From Bacteroidales bacterium (GTDB lineage Bacteria; Bacteroidota; Bacteroidia; Bacteroidales; UBA7960), in contig PWNY01000430.1 in NCBI GenBank assembly GCA_003557805.1, positions 1 through 12,024 of the forward strand: DNA of 12,024 bases, given 5' to 3'. The translations under genes were made by a program, and so were the position numbers. Of the stretch, positions 7,810-12,024 are shown piece after piece. The notes beneath the pieces are model-generated. The model was not told the origin of the DNA. It made no database searches and was given only the letters and a program-made list of their open reading frames with translations. Within the stretch, counting starts at the first letter, position 1. Every line of letters starts with the position of its first letter.

Positions 7810-8166
7810 ATGAAGACATTGGTTATTGGTGCCAGTCCCAACCCGTTAAGGTATTCCCATAAAGCAGTAAAAAGACTCAGGGAATACGGAGTAGAGGTTG
7901 TGGCCATTGGTAAGCGGGAAACCACAATTGAAGATGTGGAAGTTATAAAGGGATTGCCGGAACTTTTTGATGTGGATACCGTAACCCTATATGTAGGACC
8001 GGCTAACCAGAAGGAATACATAGACTATATTATATCCCTGAAGCCGAGAAGAATTATATTCAACCCGGGAACATACAACAGGATACTGGAGGGTTATGCA
8101 CGTGATGCCGGCATTGAATGTATTGAGGACTGTACCCTGCTGATGCTCTCTTCGGGTGATTACTAA
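7810..8166 (+). CDS. CoA-binding domain protein (CoA_binding_2, YccU-like)
   Basis: The 118-residue protein consists of a single Rossmann-like CoA-binding domain. The N-terminal MKTLVIGASPNPLRYSHKAV contains the glycine-containing loop and the conserved Asn-Pro and Arg-Tyr-Ser of CoA_binding_2 proteins, followed by VVAIGKR after the second strand. The later segments TVTLYVGPANQ, RIIFNPGTYN and IECIEDCTLLML also fit the family. It is a stand-alone domain related to the N-terminal part of succinyl-CoA synthetase alpha, with no catalytic partner fused. Its cellular role is not established; CoA or an acyl-CoA is the likely ligand. It starts 2 nt after the OsmC-like gene and probably shares its transcript and translational flow. 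Confidence 0.88.
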   Translation: MKTLVIGASPNPLRYSHKAVKRLREYGVEVVAIGKRETTIEDVEVIKGLPELFDVDTVTLYVGPANQKEYIDYIISLKPRRIIFNPGTYNRILEGYARDAGIECIEDCTLLMLSSGDY

Positions 8167-8180
8167 ACCACAGTGGTTTA
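8164..8180 (+). other. Small hairpin at the end of the CoA-binding gene
   Basis: A 7-bp perfect inverted repeat, TAAACCA/TGGTTTA, with a 3-nt loop includes the stop codon of the upstream gene. No T-run follows, so it is not a typical terminator. It may stabilise or slightly attenuate the transcript before the PLP gene, or be chance. Confidence 0.3.
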
Positions 8181-8210
8181 CAGGAATAAATTAAAAGCAA
8201 ATCAAAAATT

Positions 8211-9392
8211 ATGGATACAAAGGATCTGGGGTTTGACTCCAAATTGATCCATTCTGGTCAGATAGATGACCAGTTTGGCAGTGCTACCGTTCCCATATAC
8301 CAGACAAGCACATTCAGGTTCAGGGATGCTGATCATGGAGCTGCCTGTTTTTCAGGTGACTCCGACGGATATATCTATACCAGGCTGAACAATCCCACAA
8401 TAGATGCTCTTGAAAGACTTGCAGCATCTCTTGAAAACGGGTACCGGGGCATTGCCTGCAGCTCTGGGATGGGGGCGGTCAATACAATATACAGCGGAGT
8501 GCTGAAGCAGGGAGACCATATGATTAGTACCGATGCGGTGTACGGCCCCTCCAGGGTTGTAATGGAAAAGCATTACAGTAAATACGGAATAGAATCCAGT
8601 TATGTGGATACAAGCAATCCGGATAACATCATAAAAGAGATCAGGCCACAGACAAGGATGATCTACATAGAAACCCCCGCTAATCCAACAATGTCTTTGA
8701 CAGACCTGAAGGCAGTTGCTGAAATTGCAGGGGAAAGGGGTATCATTACTGTTGCTGACAATACCTTCTGCAGCCCCTACCTCCAAAAACCGCTTGACTT
8801 CGGTTTTGACATTGTCTTTCATTCTGTTACCAAATTTATGAACGGTCATGCAGATATTGTCGGTGGTGTAATAGTTGTAAAACAAAGGAAGCTGGACAGC
8901 ATACTGAGACCTATGATGATTAACCTGGGGTGCAATATGGACCCGCACCAGGCCTACATGGTTATCAGGGGGCTCAAGACCCTGTCAGTCAGAATGGAAA
9001 AGGCGCAGCAAAATGCAATAAAGGTTGCACGATTTCTGGAAGTTCACCCCAAGGTAGCATGGGTCAAATACCCTGGCCTGGAGTCACATCCGCAATATGA
9101 GCTTGCCAGAAGCCAGATGGATGGCCCAGGTGCTATGATAAGTTTTGAAATGAAAGGCGGGCTTAATGCAGGCAAGAACCTTATGAACAAGGTAAGCCTG
9201 CCGCTTCTTGCTGTTTCACTTGGAGGTGTCGAATCTCTTATCCAACACCCCGCATCAATGACCCATTCAAAGGTCGATAAGAGTTCCAGGGAGGAATCGG
9301 GTATCACGGATGGCCTGGTGAGGTTTTCGGTAGGGATAGAGAATCCAGAGGATATTATAACCGATCTTGAAAGGGCAATGGAAAATGTTTAG
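8211..9392 (+). CDS. PLP-dependent gamma-lyase/gamma-synthase of the Cys/Met metabolism family (methionine gamma-lyase-like)
   Basis: The 393-residue protein covers a full Cys/Met metabolism PLP enzyme (fold type I, usually about 380-400 aa). Visible residues: Y56 and R58 in YTRLNNPT, which bind PLP phosphate across the dimer; the SSGMGA turn (84-89); Y111; D183 in VADNTF, which contacts the PLP ring nitrogen; K208 in HSVTKF, the Schiff-base Lys; and R371 in GLVRFSVG, which binds the substrate carboxylate. Overall it most resembles methionine gamma-lyase, which makes methanethiol, ammonia and 2-oxobutyrate. However, residues aligned from memory with the typical lyase Cys (P. putida C116) and Asp (D241) are Pro113 and Ile, so cystathionine gamma-synthase/lyase or another sulfur substrate remains possible. 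Last gene of the secA run, 44 nt after the previous one. Confidence 0.88.
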   Translation: MDTKDLGFDSKLIHSGQIDDQFGSATVPIYQTSTFRFRDADHGAACFSGDSDGYIYTRLNNPTIDALERLAASLENGYRGIACSSGMGAVNTIYSGVLKQGDHMISTDAVYGPSRVVMEKHYSKYGIESSYVDTSNPDNIIKEIRPQTRMIYIETPANPTMSLTDLKAVAEIAGERGIITVADNTFCSPYLQKPLDFGFDIVFHSVTKFMNGHADIVGGVIVVKQRKLDSILRPMMINLGCNMDPHQAYMVIRGLKTLSVRMEKAQQNAIKVARFLEVHPKVAWVKYPGLESHPQYELARSQMDGPGAMISFEMKGGLNAGKNLMNKVSLPLLAVSLGGVESLIQHPASMTHSKVDKSSREESGITDGLVRFSVGIENPEDIITDLERAMENV

Positions 9393-9411
9393 TAAGCCTT
9401 TTAATTGCAAA

Positions 9412-9444
9412 TTGGGCTATTGCGCAAAAATATTTCTATTTTTG
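9412..9444 (+). promoter_or_regulatory. Promoter-like motif before the DUF349 gene
   Basis: TATTTTTG at 9437-9444 matches the Bacteroidota -7 consensus TAnnTTTG in full. A TTG at 9412-9414 is 22 bp upstream, slightly long for a -33 element. It sits in the gap after the PLP gene and would produce a leader of about 115 nt before the preferred ATG at 9565. A second TATTTTTG (9557-9564) directly abuts that ATG but lacks an upstream TTG. Confidence 0.5.
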
Positions 9445-9468
9445 TAAAACGATCAGCATATATTCACC

Positions 9469-9512
9469 GCCCTGGTTTAATAGGGCATCCAACACTGGTA
9501 TTATTCAGTGTT
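9469..9512 (+). other. Two tandem hairpins in the leader of the DUF349 gene
   Basis: Two stem-loops lie 4 nt apart: GCCCT/AGGGC (9469-9473 with 9482-9486, 8-nt loop) and AACACTG/CAGTGTT (9491-9497 with 9506-9512, 8-nt loop). Neither is followed by a T-run, so they are not classic terminators. They fall in the presumed 5' untranslated leader between the promoter-like motif and the ATG at 9565. I recognise no known riboswitch or protein-binding leader. Confidence 0.45.
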
Positions 9513-9564
9513 CAATAACGAAGATAGCTTCTTAACTTTAATTAGTAACGAGATTTTATTTTTG

Positions 9565-11631
9565 ATGGAAAACAAGGAACAACTGAACCCCAAAACAGAA
9601 AATTTATCTGCAGGGGAAGAGAGCCTGTCCGGCAGCAAGGACAAAGAGAACCCAGTAAAAACCCAGGAAGAGGATTCAGCACCACCTGAACCAACCGATA
9701 AATCTGATAAAAGGGAAAAACCCTCGGATGGACCTGAATCCAAAACAACTCAAGAGCTCCAACCCAAAAACACTGAGGGACCAGAATCCAAAACCCCTGA
9801 AGAGCCTGAATCCAAAACCGCTGAAGAACCTGAACCCAAAGCTCCTGAAGAGCCACGGGAGAAGGAGGAGGTAAAAAGGCCGGATGCTGAACAGGAGGCT
9901 GATGACAGTGATACCCTTACTGAAAAGTATGCGGCAATGGACAGGGAGGGTCTCGTTGAAACCGTCGAGCAGCTTGTATCGAGTGATGATGTCAACTACA
10001 TTAGAAAGCACATCGGATTTATAAAGGTTGCATACCGGAAGTTGCTTCGGGATGAAAACATGGCATCTATCGAGAAAAACCTTGGCAGCAGTGAAGGTGA
10101 AGGTGAGGAAGCCAGGCCGGATACCTTTACGGAAAGGTTTGATGCAGCTTTTTCAGTATACAAGGAGAAGAAGGCAGCCTTTGACAAGGCCCTGGAAGTT
10201 GAGATGCAACAGAACCTCAAACTCAAGGAAAATATCCTTGAAGAACTTCGCCAGCTTATTGACTCCGAAGAGGAATTAAAAAAGACCTACGACCAGTTCA
10301 ACGAGTTGCAGGATCGCTGGCGCGCTGTTGGACCAGTACCAAGGGGGGCAAAAGGAACACTTTGGAACAATTACCACTTCCTTGTTGAGAAGTTCTTCGA
10401 TAAAGTTAACATAAACAAGGAGTTAAAAGACCTTGACCTGAAAAAGAACCTGGAGGCCAAGACCGAGTTGTGTGAGAAGGCCGAGGAGTTGCTGCTTGAA
10501 CCTTCTGTTACAAAGTCATTTCAGCAATTACAGAAGCTTCATGAAGCCTGGAAGGAGATAGGCCCTGTACCAAAGGACAAAAAAGATGATATTTGGGGCA
10601 GGTTCAAGGCGGCCACAGATAAGCTCAATATAAGGCGGCAGGAGCATTATGAGAGCCTCAGGGAAGAGCAAAATAAGAATTATGCTGCAAAGCTTGTACT
10701 TTGTGAAAAGGCCGAGGAGCTGATCGCAGACCTGCCTGAGACTCCCCGTCAGTGGCAGGAAAAAACAGAACAGATAAATGAACTGTTCAGTGTATGGAAA
10801 ACCATAGGTTTTGCCCCGAAAAAGGTTAATAATGAGGTCTGGAACAGGTTCAGGTCCTCACTGGACAGTTTCTTTGAAGGTAAAAAGGAGTTTTTCAGAA
10901 AGTACAAAGACCAGCAAAAGGAAAACTATAACCAGAAGCTCAACCTCTGCCTTCAGGCTGAGGCGTTAAAGGACAGCGGGGACTGGAAGGCCACCACTGA
11001 TGCACTTATAAACCTTCAGAAGGAATGGAAGAGGATAGGGCCGGTACCTGCAAAGTTCTCTGACAAGATATGGAAACGTTTCCGTCACGCATGCGATGTT
11101 TTCTTTAACCGCAAATCGGAGCACTTTGCTTCAATAGGCGAGCATCAGGAGGAGAATCTTAAAAAGAAACTTGAGCTGATAGAGGAGGTGAAGAACCATA
11201 AATACTCTGATGACAACAAGGAAAACCTTGACACACTAAAGGAGTTCCAGCGCCGCTGGATGGAGATCGGCCACGTGCCTATAAAGCAAAAAGACAAGGT
11301 GCAGATCGAGTTCAGAAAGGCCATTGACAGGCAGTTTGAGGTATTGAACATAAGCAAGAAGGTTAAGAACACCCTCTCTTTCCGTTCAAAGATAGATAAC
11401 CTTAAAGGAGCACCAAATGCGGGTAATATAATCCATAAAGAACGCAATATCATAAACGGGAAAATAAAGAACCTGGAGGCAGATATTAAGGTTCTGGAAA
11501 ATAATATTGGATTTTTTGCGTCTTCTAAAAAGGCTGATATCCTGAAAGCCGAATTTGAGGAGAAGATAGAGAATGCCCGTAATGAGATCAGCGTACTGAA
11601 GGAGAAGATGAGAATACTTAGGGATGCCTGA
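9565..11631 (+). CDS. DUF349 repeat protein with low-complexity acidic N-terminus
   Basis: With the ATG at 9565 the protein has 688 residues. A GTG at 9508 would add 19, but that codon lies inside a leader hairpin and the ATG opens a typical hydrophilic start (MENKEQ). Residues 1-110 are rich in Glu, Lys and Pro and hold five 8-residue repeats (56-95). From about 190 onward it is charged and helical, with five DUF349 modules, each carrying a W-x5-P/A-P type motif such as WKEIGPVP. The conserved Trp are W252, W329, W411, W488 and W565, spaced 77, 82, 77 and 77 residues. A short coiled coil ends the protein (about 625-685). No signal peptide or membrane segment, so it should be cytoplasmic. DUF349 has no firmly established role; I assign none. 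Confidence 0.93.
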   Translation: MENKEQLNPKTENLSAGEESLSGSKDKENPVKTQEEDSAPPEPTDKSDKREKPSDGPESKTTQELQPKNTEGPESKTPEEPESKTAEEPEPKAPEEPREKEEVKRPDAEQEADDSDTLTEKYAAMDREGLVETVEQLVSSDDVNYIRKHIGFIKVAYRKLLRDENMASIEKNLGSSEGEGEEARPDTFTERFDAAFSVYKEKKAAFDKALEVEMQQNLKLKENILEELRQLIDSEEELKKTYDQFNELQDRWRAVGPVPRGAKGTLWNNYHFLVEKFFDKVNINKELKDLDLKKNLEAKTELCEKAEELLLEPSVTKSFQQLQKLHEAWKEIGPVPKDKKDDIWGRFKAATDKLNIRRQEHYESLREEQNKNYAAKLVLCEKAEELIADLPETPRQWQEKTEQINELFSVWKTIGFAPKKVNNEVWNRFRSSLDSFFEGKKEFFRKYKDQQKENYNQKLNLCLQAEALKDSGDWKATTDALINLQKEWKRIGPVPAKFSDKIWKRFRHACDVFFNRKSEHFASIGEHQEENLKKKLELIEEVKNHKYSDDNKENLDTLKEFQRRWMEIGHVPIKQKDKVQIEFRKAIDRQFEVLNISKKVKNTLSFRSKIDNLKGAPNAGNIIHKERNIINGKIKNLEADIKVLENNIGFFASSKKADILKAEFEEKIENARNEISVLKEKMRILRDA
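9730..9849 (+). repeat. Five 24-bp in-frame tandem repeats in the DUF349 gene
   Basis: Five consecutive 24-bp units encode variants of the octapeptide (G/E)PESKTPE: GPESKTTQ, ELQPKNTE, GPESKTPE, EPESKTAE, EPEPKAPE. Units 3-5 are most alike and unit 2 is most diverged. The unit length is a multiple of three, so changes in copy number keep the frame. The encoded stretch is Pro/Glu/Lys-rich and probably disordered. Confidence 0.85.
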
Positions 11632-11687
11632 TCCCTGAGCAGGAGAGTGGATATCAGCCGGTAATGTTGCACTTAAAACCCAGTGCC

Positions 11688-12024
11688 ATGAAAAAAGCAG
11701 TGCTGTTAACTATACTGGTTGCCTTACTCCTTTGCAGTAACAAGCTCTATGGATCCGGAATAGGGGTGAAGGGAGGACTTAACTTCTCGTCTATCCCCTC
11801 AGCCACGGATGTGTGGATCGGTGGCGGCGAACTGAACTCTTCCCGATGGCTTGAACTCCGGAATGACAACTACAGGGGGTTTCACTTTGGTGTATTTGCA
11901 AGCATCCGGTTACGTAACCTGTTTATTCAGCCTGAACTGCTATACAGCGAATCGGGGCAGAAGATGGTATACAAAGTGGATCAGACTAACCAGATGGTTC
12001 CCTTAAGGGAGCCTTTCACCCCGG
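11688..12024 (+). CDS. PorT-family outer-membrane beta-barrel protein, N-terminal part (3' end outside window)
   Basis: About 112 codons are visible. A clear signal peptide (MKKAVLLTILVALLLC, cleavage probably just after LYG or LYGS, residues 22-23) is followed by GIGVKGGLNFSSI, the usual first strand of OMP_b-brl_2/PorT-type barrels, and then GFHFGVFASIRLRNLFIQPELLYSESGQK, a typical later strand pair. The Cys at 16 is not in a lipobox (LLLC), so this is not read as a lipoprotein. An in-frame ATG at 11664 would add MLHLKPSA ahead of the signal peptide; 11688 is preferred. These proteins form small barrels in the outer membrane; some in the family serve type IX secretion or gliding, but many are of unknown function. 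It starts 56 bp after the DUF349 gene with no clear terminator between. Confidence 0.82.
   Translation, partial: MKKAVLLTILVALLLCSNKLYGSGIGVKGGLNFSSIPSATDVWIGGGELNSSRWLELRNDNYRGFHFGVFASIRLRNLFIQPELLYSESGQKMVYKVDQTNQMVPLREPFTP

Noticed and set aside
9393..9430. Search for a terminator after the PLP gene
   Set aside because: Only short palindromes such as TTGCGCAA are present; no stem followed by a T-run can be supported.
11145..11672. 175-codon open frame antisense to the DUF349 gene
   Set aside because: Its Phe/Ser/Leu-rich translation is what results from reading Lys/Glu-rich helical codons backwards; no signal peptide or motif supports a gene.
11632..11687. Search for a terminator or promoter between the DUF349 gene and the outer-membrane protein gene
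   Set aside because: CTGATCC/GGATATCAG pairs only with a bulge and has no T-run, and no TAnnTTTG motif occurs.

Overview
The window looks like an ordinary chromosomal segment of a member of the Bacteroidota, probably near the Bacteroidales/Marinilabiliales. The evidence is: an extra-long SecA (1094 aa) with lineage-type insertions; a stand-alone DUF2795 protein; a DUF349 repeat protein followed by a PorT-type outer-membrane beta-barrel; short intergenic gaps without Shine-Dalgarno sequences; and promoter-like TAnnTTTG motifs, the Bacteroidota -7 consensus. Base composition and codon use look even throughout. I see no mobile element, CRISPR array, tRNA or rRNA.

Layout. Positions 1-1078 hold the 3' end of a ZIP-family (ZupT-like) metal transporter gene, which converges on a rhomboid intramembrane protease gene on the minus strand. 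A divergent gap leads to a secreted S41 C-terminal processing protease (1130-2755), whose stop codon overlaps that of the convergent smpB (2752-3192, minus). A 159-bp divergent region carries a good promoter for a small, very acidic DUF2795 protein (3352-3573), which ends at a clear hairpin terminator (3600-3626).

From 3696 to 9392 lies a likely operon: secA, a YbgC-like hotdog thioesterase (17-nt overlap), an OsmC-like protein, a CoA-binding_2 protein (2-nt gap) and a PLP-dependent gamma-lyase/gamma-synthase. The four downstream genes share a theme of thiols, thioesters and sulfur, but their grouping behind secA may be only syntenic.

A second unit begins near 9412 with a promoter-like motif and a leader holding two small hairpins. 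It encodes a cytoplasmic DUF349 repeat protein with a low-complexity N-terminus. The window ends inside a PorT-family outer-membrane protein gene.

Protein quality control and export recur here: SecA for export, SmpB for ribosome rescue, the S41 protease and rhomboid for envelope proteolysis. No clear undescribed system stands out. The least explained items are the structured leader before the DUF349 gene, the DUF349 array itself, the DUF2795 gene, and a PLP enzyme lacking two residues typical of methionine gamma-lyase.
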